Source: Ectocarpus siliculosus (Eukaryota > Sar > Phaeophyceae > Ectocarpales > Ectocarpaceae). Taken from it: a DNA stretch of 64,000 bases. Shown one piece after another: positions 33,289-45,021 of the stretch. The position numbers and the translations under genes are program-made. The stretch is taken from NCBI GenBank assembly GCA_000310025.1, contig FN649757.1:259005-323004 (forward strand). Direction: 5' to 3'. Within the stretch, counting starts at the first letter, position 1. Each line of letters starts with the position of its first letter. Below the pieces are notes generated by a model that was given only the letters and a program-made list of their open reading frames with translations, did not search any database and was not told the DNA's origin.

Positions 33289-34430
33289 CAGATGCGCTCC
33301 TCGGACGAATTTGGACCAAATCTGAGGTTCAAACTACTCAGAATGTTGCAAGCGTAAAACAGTTGCTATTGGGGATTGACTCGCAACTACAGTGTATCTC
33401 ACATCTACTTTCTGGATGGGCAGATATCATGAAAATGTAACTCTCCATGCTGTGTACACCACGCTCCGAACGAATTAGCGTTCCATTCCTAGCGCGTGGA
33501 ATTCTTGAACAGTTACCAAGGGGGACAACGCCAACGACCTAGCGTCGCCGTATGCACCTCCGAGTAACACAATGCAGAGGGCGCCGAACTCGCCGCATCG
33601 GGTTGAAAATGCCATACAACGATATGTCTTCGAGGCTGGACGTGTTTGAGTGGTCGGGGCGTATTTGATGGCAATCTACATAGTCGCCTGCATCTGTAGT
33701 AATTGATGACAAAACGTGTGGCGAGTGTAAACCGAAACGTCCGTCACATGATGCAGTTGTCGCTATCATCCCCTGCAATCAGGTGGTTCGAAACAGCTTT
33801 GCCCTTGTCTGGAAGCGTTTGCATCTCCATCTCCTGAACACGCATGGGAGATTTCCCGTATTTCCGCTTAGTTCACCCCTACAGAAATAACATATGTTGT
33901 CTTGACTTTCCGTCGTACGCGTGTGTTTCCCATTCAATGCAATAAATCGTTCTTCTATGAAAACAAAAATGACCCGAAAAATGAAAGTAGGGAGGCCAGT
34001 CTTCAGGTGGAAGGAAAACAAAGTCAGAGCATTGTTTAACGTTGGCACCGAGAGGCACGGCAAGGATCCACTGAAGGGAAGTCGAGGACGATGCTTGTTT
34101 CCGCAAGCAACGACGAGATGGAAACGACAGTTTTTGGTCGTCCGCTCCTACCCACCACTCCCATCAATGAGACATTGACAACCAAACGAACGCAAAATTA
34201 CCGTGAGTCTTAAACTAGCCGGAACCGACTTTGTAGGTCTTTCTGGCCGCTCTGCATTGTGCCAATAGTCGACAATTCGTGCAAAATGCATACCGTCGGG
34301 CAGAGCATTTCCCGCTTGGAATAGCTCAAGCATTGCTATCCTGGTTTGTTTCTATGCGGAAATAGGGAAAAGGACGTGCTTCGTGCACCAGGAGGCTTAC
34401 TCGTCGAGGGAGCCGGTACGCACCTGAAAC
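33289..34430. other. no gene recognised
   Basis: Only short frames. The first 150 bp continue the sequence interrupted by the Copia element. A plus frame there (33289-33440) ends in KQLLLGIDSQLQCISHLLSG but has no match I know. Confidence 0.4.
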
Positions 34431-34890
34431 TTACTCTGCTTTTTCAGTAGCACGACACGGTCCTCGAAATGGGAGTGAAAGTTGGGCTACACTTCTGTGA
34501 CATTCCAAAGGGAAATGGTACAGGTTTTTGAAGAAACAGGGCTCTACGGAAATACGATTTTCACCATGTTCTTGTCCATGACATTCATATCGACGCCTGT
34601 CTGTGCCTAAAGTCCCGGTGTGAAATCGAGGTCTGACTCCGACACGCAGATCTCGCTGGTTTGATGGAATCAAAAGCATCAAATCGCAGGGCGTCATTGT
34701 CAACTATATGTATGACTGTAAGCTTCGAGCCTTCCTCATCGAGGGAACTCACGTGCATGTGAAACCAAACCTCTGCCTCTTTCAGTAACTCAGTATCACG
34801 GTGGAAGAACTGGATGTAAAAATACTGCCAAACCACCGCGACATTCCAAGGCAAAATGGTACCGTGTCGGTGAAAATATCGGACTCCATG
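34431..34890. repeat. diverged tandem duplication, about 350 bp unit
   Basis: A block with TCGAGGGA.C..CACCTGAAAC, CTCTGC.TTTTCAGTA, GTGACATTCCAAAGGGAAATGGTAC and AAATA..G at about 34405-34570 recurs at about 34738-34880 (GCGACATTCCAAGGCAAAATGGTACCG). On the minus strand both units encode a related peptide (LLKKQSKFQVRTGSLDE versus LLKEAEVWFHMHVSSLDEE), so the ancestor may have been coding. Confidence 0.6.
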
Positions 34891-35472
34891 GAAACGGGCA
34901 TCACAAAATTCACTCGTTCCCTCCATGAAATTTGCAACAGATTCGGCGGTATTCGCAGAAATACCGTACGCCAACTGTGGCAGGGAAGAAAAATAAGACC
35001 TGTCAACCCACACCTGCCGCTCACGCGCAATCGACCTTCCCCCGAACCCAATGCACCGTCCGAAGCAGTTTCCGACCCGCACGCTCCTGCTGACGTTGGC
35101 GCACAAAACAGGAGGTACCCTCGCTTGCGCCCCGCCCTTCTTCTGCCACCGAGGTTTACACCTACGCCTTGGTAGTAGGGGCCGTTCCACAACGCCTATG
35201 GACCTCGGGGTGCTGCGCGCTGGCCAAAGTACTGACGAAAACGCGTGCCAAAGTGATGGCCAGGTTTCCCATTCGTTTGTATGCAGCGATGGAGTCATTC
35301 TTCTCCGTGGATAATGTAGCCGATCCACCCTGCGCCCTCGATCGGCCGATTTAAAAAAGTCAACATGTAGGCCTACATGTGTAGCAGCAACCGCGTGTTT
35401 GTTTCGGCCGAAGAACGACTTCCGCGACAGCCGGTGGCCGTGGGAACAGAGAAATATTGGTTTTGTGTCCAA
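34585..35472 (-). CDS. unassigned 295-codon open frame
   Basis: This is the longest frame in the window that is neither transposon nor arm gene. It overlaps one unit of the tandem duplication at its 3' end. It is rich in Arg, Cys and Phe, with a segment SYFSSLPQLAYGISANTAESV and a charged tail (EEGSKLTVIHIVDNDALRFD). No domain, signal peptide or membrane segment was recognised. At about 50% GC a frame of this length is unlikely by chance, but it may still be a relic of an old coding repeat. The start is uncertain. Confidence 0.3.
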   Translation of the reverse strand: MDTKPIFLCSHGHRLSRKSFFGRNKHAVAATHVGLHVDFFKSADRGRRVDRLHYPRRRMTPSLHTNEWETWPSLWHAFSSVLWPARSTPRSIGVVERPLLPRRRCKPRWQKKGGAQARVPPVLCANVSRSVRVGNCFGRCIGFGGRSIARERQVWVDRSYFSSLPQLAYGISANTAESVANFMEGTSEFCDARFHGVRYFHRHGTILPWNVAVVWQYFYIQFFHRDTELLKEAEVWFHMHVSSLDEEGSKLTVIHIVDNDALRFDAFDSIKPARSACRSQTSISHRDFRHRQASI

Positions 35473-35900
35473 TGGGTGTATTCTCGGAAAGTTTCACGCG
35501 GTGTCATAAATATGGGCTTATTTACGCCGCCGCCTAGGTGGTGCTGCCGTCACATGCTTGAGCGTATCTCGGGACCCACATGTTGGTTTCGGCCGAATGA
35601 TGGCTTGCGCGGCACCCAGGGGCCGTGTAAACACAACATAATTGGTTTTGTGCTCGTTGAAAGTGTAACAATTTGGAAAGTTATCTATGGTGTCGTAAAA
35701 AAAACGTTTTTACGACATCGCCGAGGTGGTGCCGTGACATCGATTTGAGCCATATCTCGGCAACCATCGGTCACTATGGGACGAACGGGTGCTTGCGCGA
35801 TAGCTGAGAGCAGTAGGGAAACAAGGTGTGGGGTTGAAGCTTTTTGTGCGGGTCGTAAATGCTATTTACTAGGGCACTTAGCGGGCCCCGCCGCCGTGAG
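35380..35900 (+). repeat. three tandem units of about 190 bp
   Basis: Blocks ACATGTNGG/TTTCGGCCGAA, CTTGCGCG..AC, GGGCCGTGNAAACA and ATTGGTTTTGTG, followed by a GTNGTAAA.. and CCGCCGNGGTGGTGC segment, repeat starting near 35385, 35580 and 35775. The last unit is the most diverged. A GC-rich hairpin (GCCGCCGTGAGGGCGGC) closes the array at about 35888-35905. Confidence 0.65.
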
Positions 35901-38900
35901 GGCGGCGCGTCCCGAAAAATACCGCCATTGCACAGGAAGTCATCCAGATACAAAATGATACAAGGTTATCTAAGCGTGTTACGTGGATATAGCGTCCTTG
36001 AGGCGACGTGAGAACTCATGCTATCGTTAATCCTGTCGCATCGATTTTATTTGGAATTCTTTGCTCGTCTCCATATGTACCCGTATGCAGCACCAAGAGC
36101 AGAAAAAAGGTGTCGGATGGTGCGTTGTGCACGTCGGCGTAAAACAATTAAGGGTGTAACAAGCATATTGTTTGTAGCGGCTGGTAGTTGGGTGGCGTTG
36201 GGCTTTCCTCTGGATATTTCGTAGGAGACCAGGCATACTCCGCAGCAGCGGTGGCACAGCAGTCGCGCGCTTAAGCACACACCAATGCCATTAGCAGTTA
36301 GTTCCCAGCGAGCGCGTTTTTGCACAGCAGCGCAGCAGGACAGCAGCAGCGCTGGGAATCGAATCGGGATACAACAGAATCGTCCGATTGTTGAATTATA
36401 GTGTAAGAGGAAAGGGGGCGTATTGTGCGAGCCTTCGAGGCACAGAGGTATCACGGCCGTAATTAAGGAGTGGAAACTAAGCATCTGTCCAGAAGGTCGG
36501 TGGGAGGCACAAGGCAGACACATGACCCGCAATACAAAGTTGTGTATGTGTCGCGTCGAGTGAGAGGTGTGTGTGCTGTGAAAATTCGTCTTCGTCAAGA
36601 CGCGGTGGAAAGTCCGCCGATCTCGGCCGTGTTGTTCATATAGAGGACTGAATCCATCATTGTATCATGTCGTAGGTGAAGGTAAGGTTAACAATCGTTC
36701 AGAGTTGCAGCAGAGTACGTACATGTACACAGTTGCAAGTGGATGGAGGAAATATTTTCCAAACGACAAAAACATACCGAAATGAATTTTCAACGAATAG
36801 CCAAGGGTTCACGAAAAACAATTTCCTGGACCCACACTACACTTGTTTCATTTTGGGCCCGCCGAGGGGGGGGGGCGGGGGGGGGGAGAAAAGTGTCCAC
36901 TATGTAGGAATTATGATGGTAGTGGTAGAACGTATAATAATTTTATAATATAGGATACAGTACGCACATATACTGGAAGTCGTTTAGACTATACCTCTGC
37001 ACTGTAATATACGTAGGGTATATTAGACCGTACATTTGGACCAATACACACATACGCTTTAACACAAACACGTAGATTCGTACGTACATACGTAGTGCCC
37101 CACCTCCAGCAGAAAGATGACCCACCGGGGAGGGATGTATAATATAGGATTTACTATGCCTATTGTAACGTCAACATATTATTTCATATCTTGAGGATGT
37201 TGAGTGTACATATAGTACGAAAGGCGATCTGCGACGACGACGGTCTCCCATCTACTGCGGAGTTTCGACTGGCGAGAGGGCGGGTGGCCACACGTCCCCC
37301 CCGCCGTATATGTGTACAGTTATACATTTGTGTTGTCTACTGGTCGTTAGCAGTGGAGCCTGTTCGGGTGTTCTTTTCCCTTCTGTTTCCTGGCGGCTGT
37401 TGGACCTGGAGAGTCTTTCATCTTCATTGAAGCAGCTGTAACATGCTTTTCTTCCTTTCTAGCACAGCATTAGCGGGTAAAACAGCGAAGAACACCTTGC
37501 TTGGTCACAGGTCTCCGTATTACAGCAGTTTTCGAAAACGCACACGACTGTACTCGTGGTTGCGCACGCTGGAGGAACACAACAAACCCGCCCCCCCGCG
37601 AGAAAGGTCCGAACCGCTTAGTAAAGCGGGTAGGCCTGTAGCAATCTAACAGGTAGGACGCCGTTTAGGCTCGAAACGCGGCTGGGTGCGAAGTTAGCTA
37701 TATCTGTTGGTCGGTCTCATTTACCCTCTCTTCAACTCAGAACAACACCCGTCGCCTGTTTGTTGGTATTCTCTTTTCTCCCACGTTTGTGCCGCTGTGC
37801 TGCTGCTGCTGTTTTATTCTGCTGCTCGGGTCTTGGCTGCTCATATTGCATTATTAATACACCTCCTCCCTGGCTCTCAACCTTCGTGAGGCACAGGCAA
37901 ACAAACGCTGTGGTACAATTGTACAGGAACCCACGACCCGCAGCAGCACAGCTTGCACAAAGTCGGAACGTTGGACCGAACATAGAACGACGTTGTTGTA
38001 TGAACGTAGAACAAACTAGGGTTAAGGATTGGCCCCCCGCCCCCCAATGGGGCTGTGGGCCAACGTCCAGGACGGATGGTGGTGAGTGTCCGGGAGGACG
38101 GAAAGAAGAAGAAGAAGGGAGAGGATTTGTAAGGGCGGGAAGAAGGGACGGTGTTGGGAGAGGCAAGGAAGTGATGAAGAATTTCGGCACTCGACGAGCG
38201 CGCGGTCCCGTCGGGGGTGAAAGGAACATGCCAGTCCGTAGTCTTGTCTATCGGAATCGAAAAGCCGAAAAATCGAGATACATTATGTACACAACGACGG
38301 AGAAGGCCGACGAGGAAGGTACGAAGAGAGGAAATTGCACCCCACGTTCGAACTCGGGGTGAAAACCCCCGCAAGGATGGAGTGCGAAGGGAACAAAAAA
38401 ACGGAGACGTCGACGTTTGTTTGCGTCGTGGAGCGATCCTTCTGTATATCGCAGGTACTCACCAACGCAAGACGGGGAGGTAAAATACCCATCGTGAAAG
38501 TCAAAGCGCAGGTCATAGCTGCATATGACTCATGCGCGGAGAAGTTACCACACGGAGACTTATCAACAAGAAGTTTGAAGGCCGGCTGAGAAGGTTTGAA
38601 GACACAAACACTTACGCGGCGACGATGGCAAGCGCAACGTCAAAACTTCACAAGAAGAAAAGTGCATCCTAAAAACGAAAAGGCCGGATGGCGACCTATG
38701 GCTCTCTCTCTCAGAATGAAGGGATTCCCACAATTTCCAACAGGTAGTCCACAAGTATCGAGGAGGACGTCTGAACGGTTTTTAATGTGGAGACAACAGC
38801 AACAACAACAACGATGAAGGTCGACCCGTCCTGCGTCGTTCAGTGTAAAATGATAAATGCAAAAGATGTACTGCGTAAAGATCCAGCGGTCTTTTTCGGC

Positions 38901-38984
38901 AGTGGCAAAGAAATATGCGACCACATGCCGCGAAAAAAACAAAAGTTGAGCGGGATACTCTATTATAGTAAATAGAACACCGCC
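35901..38984. other. no gene recognised
   Basis: Contents are simple-sequence tracts and short open frames. G-runs lie at about 36866-36888, and a T/A-rich stretch at 36930-37130 has repeated CATAC/GTACGTAC motifs. A CTG-rich stretch lies at about 37795-37830. A 200-codon frame (37760-38362 +) is low-complexity. An ATGTGGAGACAACAGCAACAAC stretch near 38785-38817 resembles, inverted, one end of the dispersed repeat listed at 43330. I found no supported gene. Confidence 0.4.
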
Positions 38985-39650
38985 TTCTCTGTTGTTGCAG
39001 GCAGGTTTGCTTCCACAACCCGGGAGTCCAATCCACTCTTGTTCGGCCTACAAGACTCCAATCGACACAAGCACCGGTAGGAGAGTGCGTGGGAGATGCC
39101 GTGACAGCACAACTTCACTCTCCTACGACATCGATGTACAGTAGTACTGCTGTCGTTGTAGCACCATGTGGAACATGTCCGAGGGGTCCTCTTGCGCGGT
39201 AACGACAACATGGCGAGAGCTCTACGTGTACCTGTCGTCGACACATGTGGCAGTCGCGCGACACACGAACTGCTGTTTGCATCGCACTGTACTATGCTTC
39301 GCCGTGGCAGGAAGTATCCCATCCCGTTAGGTCGTTGCGGTACTTGTAGCACGCGGACGTCGTTCGGCGTCTAGTCCATACTGCTTGTAGCAAAAACACA
39401 GCAGCAGTAATCGAGCTAGATATGCATGAAATGTTTTGCTCTGGTTCACTTTTGCCTCCACAACCCGAGAATCCCACTGCTGTATCTCAATCTACAAGAC
39501 TCCAATCAACAAACCAGCACTGGCAGAAGTGCGTGGAAGATGCTGTGACAGCACAACTAAGTCGACACTCGTACGACTTCCATGTAAAGTCGGCGTCTGG
39601 TCCATACTGCTGTAGAAATTCAAAAATCGAGCCATCTTTTTTTCCATACT
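38985..39650 (+). repeat. diverged tandem duplication, about 440 bp spacing
   Basis: The segment with TTGCNTCCACAACCCGNGA, TACAAGACTCCAATC, ACAAGCACYGG, GTGCGTGGNAGATGC and TGACAGCACAACT at about 39000-39130 recurs at about 39450-39570. Both units end in GTCCATACTGCTTGTAG-like sequence. No conserved reading frame was found. Confidence 0.65.
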
Positions 39651-42440
39651 AATAACAAGAAATGTATCACGTCACGACGACCATCCTGTAAGTATATATA
39701 TAACATGATAGTGACGACAAAATAGTTCTACACCCAGGTCGCTGCGGACGTGAGTTCGTTTCGAAATATTTCTTTCCGTCACCACCCGTCTATTTGAATT
39801 TGTTTCCCCCCCGTCGTGGTGGGTGCACAATACGTACATGCATGTCATGTATGTATGTATGTACTGCGTGATAGTTTGGCTGTGTCTGCCCACTACGTGT
39901 CTCCATCTTTCTTTGAATGTTTGAAAATCACACCCACACGCGCGCGCTGCTCCTGTCTGTGGATTCATTCGATCCGTCCCATCTTCACAAAAAATCCATC
40001 CACATCCATGTGGCCTCTTCTTTTCTCCGGAATGTGCGACGCACACCATGATGCTACGGTCACTGCCCTACAACATACTGTTGGCATACCAAACGAGCGA
40101 GCGAATACATCGCTTCTCCGCCCGCCTGTGGCGAGGGTGTGTGTGTGCGTTTCCTGGGCGACATAACGACTCTGATGAATTTCAATCGTTTGACGGCCTG
40201 GAATCCGCGGCGAATGTGGAAGGAACGAACAGCAGTGTGTTCTATATCTATCTGCGTTTGCTTTTTGTATGTTCTTGCATGACCCCCTGCCGCGGTGCTC
40301 TCTTTACCCCAGTCGGGAGGGACGCCTTGTACTTCAACATACGTACATGGCCAGAGAACGGAGCAGGCAGTAACTGCTTGGAAGCAAACAAACCCCTTTC
40401 TCCACGTGGTCTAATATACTGTATGTACTCCGGAAAGATAGTAGTGGAATCTCGTTTCCATATAATTTCAACTACAACTGCTGTAGTCTATAAGTATTGC
40501 ACAGACCGGAGGAGGACAGACACCGACAGACAGACAGACAGATTTTGTTAGGTTATGCGCGCCGTATACGTAAAATCATGTGCCATTGGCCCTGGGTTTT
40601 GCTCTATCAACTTATACGATGACGCGTTTCGATTAACAAACACCGACCACGATGGTTCAGATAGATGTGTTATGTATCGTTTGTGGACATCTTGCTGATC
40701 TACGGACGTCACAAAGGCTTCGAAACACACACACACGTGTTTGTCTGGTTTGAGAGGAAAAAAATGGTCTTGGGCCGGCTGAGGGGGGAGGGGCGGGTGG
40801 GTCCAGTTTTTTTTTTCCGTATACCCTTGTAAAAGCCAGTAAATTGGGCGACGACGACGACGTTCCTAGCTACTGCTGCTGTAGACCTGGTATAACTTAC
40901 ATGTAGGATGATGACACCGGTCGGTGTCGTAAATAGCAATACCGTTTTTTTTCCTTGCAGCCGCACAGCAGCACTGATCCAGCATGCGCGGCGCATGTTG
41001 AATCAAGAGCTTGAATCAAGAGCTTGACACTTCCTATCTCACAGAGAACCTGACGCTATCATGCACACGTAAAATTATCGGAACGGATGCCTCACCGATC
41101 ACAGATCTTACCCACAAGGTCGTTGGCCATCACAACTCTTCTTTTTTCGTCGACTCAAGGGGGACGGGAGGGGGGAACAGCAGCAGTAGACATCAGTACG
41201 GGGGGGAGATGCCGCGGGAATACTTGTACTGTTGTGTAGGCCATTGGTGGATTGTTGGAGGATTGGTGAGACAACAGAACCAGCGACGGATGCTTCAACA
41301 GGCTCTCCGCCTGGGAAGTTAGGCTCCCCCCGCCTGAGAAGTTTTGTGTTGACATTGTATCGCGATGCGAAAATCTGCAGGTATAGAGTGTACACCGAGC
41401 AATGACACGCGTGTTGGCACACCCAGAAAAATGTGTTTGCATTTGTTGCTGGTGCTGTCGAAGGGTGAAGCTGCTGCGTTCTTCAGGGTCATTCGGACCT
41501 CATTTCATAGTCGCAATCGAATAGAAATCGACAATAACTGGCTGCTTCTCCAGCACCTTCTGAGGGAAGGGATGCACGAATTGCGCCGCACCCACCCACG
41601 GCAGCACCGTGATACACCGTACAAATTGCGCAGGTATCTGGAGTTCAACAGACATCGCAGCGTCACACCACCCTTACACAGGACGCAAGCATGCGACGTT
41701 CTTGTGGCAGGAATCTTCACGCACTTCATGGCGATGACAAGAGTATGTGTGGCATGTTGCCCGGATTCGAATCCCATGCGCGTGCGTGGTGCACATTGGT
41801 GCACAACTTTTTTTCAGCGCAACAGACCCACCCGTCCGCTGTACCCTAGTAGTCTTCTAAACAGACAAAATTCAGGGAATCTCACCTGTGTGCGTACGCA
41901 GAGAATAGAGGGGAGGACGGATCACATGGAGCACATCTTTAGGCGAGCTTTCGGCCGGCCCACCTCATGCTCGCCAATCTGCGCATGTGACAGCAACAGC
42001 CCACGCCTCGGCCCGCTCGAATCTTTGCGTGACGAAAAATGCGACTGTCGGTTTCAGCCAATAGGATGCCCGTGACCACTCTCCGAAATCCCCGTTGGTT
42101 CGCCGCACCTTTTTCTCGCGCTGTCTTGTCCACCCCCTTCCCACACCTGCTTGTTGAATAAGCAGAGACCCCCACCAGCACGATGGACGGAAAGTGAGCT
42201 CGCTCACGGCCAGCCCTGCCTGGAATGCGCCGGAGCTGCTCAGAATATGGAAGAGAAACGGTGAGGATTGACAGTAGTGAACGATCTTGTGTGCGACGCA
42301 TCTTCATCTACGTTACCTACATGCCGATTTTTCGTGTGCCTGTGCCTGCGGACAATAAAACGTCTTGGTTTTGTATGAATTGTTTTTTTTTTGCTTTGGT
42401 GGAGATTTGTCGGCGTTCTTGAGGCGAGTCTCCTCGTCGT
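39651..42440. other. no gene recognised; one unassigned ORF
   Basis: A 236-codon frame at 41365-42075 (+) contains a basic stretch (LLQHLLREGMHELRRTHPRQHRD) but no known motif. Short tandem GTATGTATGT at about 39848, GACAGACAGACAG at about 40530 and an ACAC tract at about 40727 are microsatellites. Nothing else is supported. Confidence 0.35.
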
Positions 42441-42444
42441 CTCA

Positions 42445-42830
42445 TCTCGAGCTTCCCGCACAGACGCATCCCCACAACAGAGAAAACGAGGCATACACAC
42501 CGCTGTAGGCCAAGGCCGGCCAAAGGCACACATCATGGCTGGCGTCGGACGCTATTTTTAGACCCCGAGGCCTACTAGCAGCGTAAGCGAGGAAACATGC
42601 GAGTGCACACAAGTCAGATCTCTGTCTGCGAACTCTCTTCGTCTGCCGGCCGATATTTACTTCCACAACACAGACGCACCCCAGAAACAGAGACAAGTGA
42701 GACGTACACAGCACTGTAAGCCAAGGGGCGGCTAAATACACGCACACGTCGTGAGGTCCCGGCCAATTATTAGAGCCCGTTTCCCTTGCTAGTAGCGAAA
42801 GCAAAGAAAGCAAGTGCGCACCGACTCACA
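42445..42830 (+). repeat. tandem duplication, about 215 bp unit
   Basis: Blocks CACAGACGCATCCCCACAACAGAGA, GTAGGCCAAGGCCGGC, CGTAAGCGAGGAAACATGCGAGTGC (42460-42610) recur diverged at 42665-42825 (ACACAGACGCACCCCAGAAACAGAGA, GTAAGCCAAGGGGCGGC, CGAAAGCAAAGAAAGCAAGTGC). Confidence 0.7.
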
Positions 42831-42888
42831 GCAGCAGCAGCGGCAGCAACAGCAAGCAGCACCAGCAGCAGCACTACTGCTGCTGAGC
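42826..42888 (+). repeat. CAG/CTG trinucleotide tract
   Basis: Imperfect CAGCAG/CAACAG run ending in CTACTGCTGCTG, so the tract can fold back on itself. It directly follows the tandem duplication. Confidence 0.8.
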
Positions 42889-43329
42889 TGATGACGATGA
42901 GTGCAGACCAGCGCTCGCATTCATCCCCTGACTGACTGGTGGTATCGGGTGGGGTGCGTGAGCGTGCGCACTGGTGACCTACGTGGTGACGCAGGCCCCA
43001 TCCATATCTATGCATATCTACGCTTGCTTTGATGTCTCTCTCCGACCCTTCTTTGCGCGAAATAATTTGGTATATTTTTGTTGGACCCGTATGTATAGAG
43101 GGGAGCCTCATCTCGGATCACCACACACACACACACCTACTTGCAAACTGAACTGAAACCTCCTCTGCTGCAGCTTGTCTGCTATGCACCAACTTCTGCT
43201 ATGCTCCACTCGCCAACATATCCTAAAGTCCGGTGCTGCTGCGTCAAGTTGGCTGCGGGGGTGAGAGTCTACAGTAGAGCTCTGACGTTGTATTCCATGA
43301 GTTGCATTTTCGTTATTCTCAAACGTAGC

Positions 43330-43520
43330 ATTTGTTTGCCATTGTATTGTTGTTGTTGTTGTTGTTGTCTTCACATTGAAACCGCTCCGGTCTCCGCTCA
43401 GTATACCTTCCAATGTCCGTGCTATAACAGTCCAACTGACGCGGACGCCTTCCGTGGTCACAAGCTAACTGCCCCAAAGGGGGTACACCTTTCTCCCATG
43501 CGCGATTTGCTTTTCCACCC
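43330..43520 (+). repeat. dispersed repeat copy between the arms
   Basis: A GTTGTTGTT tract is followed by CTTCACATTGAAACCG, CGGTCTCCGCTCAGTA and CCAACTGACGCGGACGCCTTCCGTGGTCACAAGC. It is the same family as the repeats at the inner borders of both arms (24590-24825 and 53555-53800). Partial copies starting GTTGTTG..CTTCACATTAA occur near 5625 and 46205. Confidence 0.7.
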
Positions 43521-43964
43521 CAACGAAAAGAAGAAATAGGAAACAACTAAGGGAAAAAGTTCCTAACCGGGGTGCAGGCGATCGACCCCGGTCAAAAAAG
43601 GGATGAAGGAACGAACTACAACGAAAGAGAGAAAAATAAGCACGGAAAAGAAAGCGAGAGAGAGACAGACAACGGAACCAAAGGCAATATTGATCGGAGG
43701 TTCCCTCGAAACGCTCCATTCTACTGCCGGAACAACAACGAATAATAAGCGATTACTAACAACGTGGCACCAAACAGGCGATGACTGACTTCCGACGACA
43801 CAACATCACTTCGGGGGCACTGCGAGAGGGGGGGTTAGCAACACGATGGGACAGCCATCTCCGTCCTGCTCTCTCCGGCTACAGTTGTGTCCTCCGTCTT
43901 TCGACGTTTCCCCCCCCGTGTTCCTTTCCCCCCTGCTTTGCTGTCGTTGTATGCATACAACATA

Positions 43965-45019
43965 CAGTAGTGGTCCCGATATAGTGGCTCCCTGAAAAGT
44001 GAAAATGCCCTCAATAGTGGCATCAAAATCTCTTGTCACTATCTCAACCCGATATAGTACTATTATTGAGGACGGGGCCCCCAATATTGGCATTTTGGGC
44101 ATCTCAACCCCCCAATAGTGGCAATTCAAAACGCCGGAGCCTCCCTGTTTTTCACCGCAAGCTCTGTCCAAAGACGCAAGGGAGATTTTTTCGTAGAACG
44201 TTGGCAACATGTACGTCAAAGAGGACACACTTTGTGACAACGAGGTAGAGCTAGACAACACCGAAGATTCTGAGAGTGAGAGAGGTGGAGGGATAAAGGC
44301 GCCGCCATCGTTCGCAGAACTGTCTGGGATATTTGGTCCTCTAGAAGAGTACGCGGAGTCGTGTGGCATTGGCGAGGCCGGGCATTTCCTCCGTAAGGCA
44401 AATATGGCATTCTTCGCAGCACACGCCACTAGACCTCACGCAGTTGGACATCAGAGCGTTTGCCCAGTCATAGGGCAGTGGTATTGACTGGTCGGTTGAC
44501 GCCTACAGATGCAAAAGCATCATGACGGTTGGGATTGATGCGGTGGAGTAGGGAGTGTTAGGCGTTTTCAACTTGGTTGTTCCAATTGGTTTCGCGTACA
44601 TTGATGTTTCAACATGGATGCGTGTTTTGCTTGTGTTGAACCCCATCATGGATGGCCAGACAAGACAAAAAATATGGTGGTACTTTGTTTGTGCAGTCCG
44701 CCTGCACACAAAGGTAGGGTGCGATCGCCAAAGGCCTCGTTGTCACAAGACGATCAAGTGTCAACGCACACGTGATGGGCAGACGCCTGTGTTTGTTTTC
44801 ACGCGGATACTGGTGCACACAACAAAAGAGGAACCCTAAGATACATACACAACGCAAAAAGCGTGAAGATCCGAGGAACAACTGTCCGTAGCGTAAGCAT
44901 CAAAGCTTATTTCTCCCTACTCAATGGTGGCATTATTGCCACTATATCGAATAGTGGTATTGCCCTGAATATTGCCATGTTTTTTTTTGCCACTACATGC
45001 CACTATATCGGGATCACTG
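43965..45019 (+). mobile_element. Tc1/mariner-pogo-like DNA transposon, non-autonomous (1055 bp)
   Basis: The termini are inverted repeats: CAGTAGTGGTCCCGATATAG on the left and CAGTGATCCCGATATAGTGG, read from the other strand, on the right. They differ by a 3-bp indel. TA flanks both ends (43963-43964 and 45020-45021). CAGT..CCCGATAT ends with a TA target are usual for pogo/Tigger-type elements. Subterminal sequences also repeat the CAATAGTGGCA motif. Internally only a remnant of a transposase C-terminus is seen. Confidence 0.88.
44209..44550 (+). pseudogene. remnant of a pogo-like transposase C-terminus
   Basis: A frame from ATG 44209 encodes an acidic start and FAELSGIFGPLEEYAESCG, then HFLRKANMAFFAAHA. 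This is the helical end usual in pogo/Tigger-type transposases. At about 44430 the reading must change frame to continue as TQLDIRAFAQS and then GIDWSVDAYRCKSIMTVGID, with an in-frame stop. There is no DDE domain or CENP-B-type DNA-binding domain. It is therefore a truncated, frameshifted relic. Confidence 0.5.
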
Positions 45020-45021
45020 TA

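Noticed and set aside
27001-33440. A host exon reading across the Copia target site.
   Set aside because: A frame of about 70 codons stays open after removing the element, but another frame is open too and neither resembles a known protein or the nearby pseudogene.
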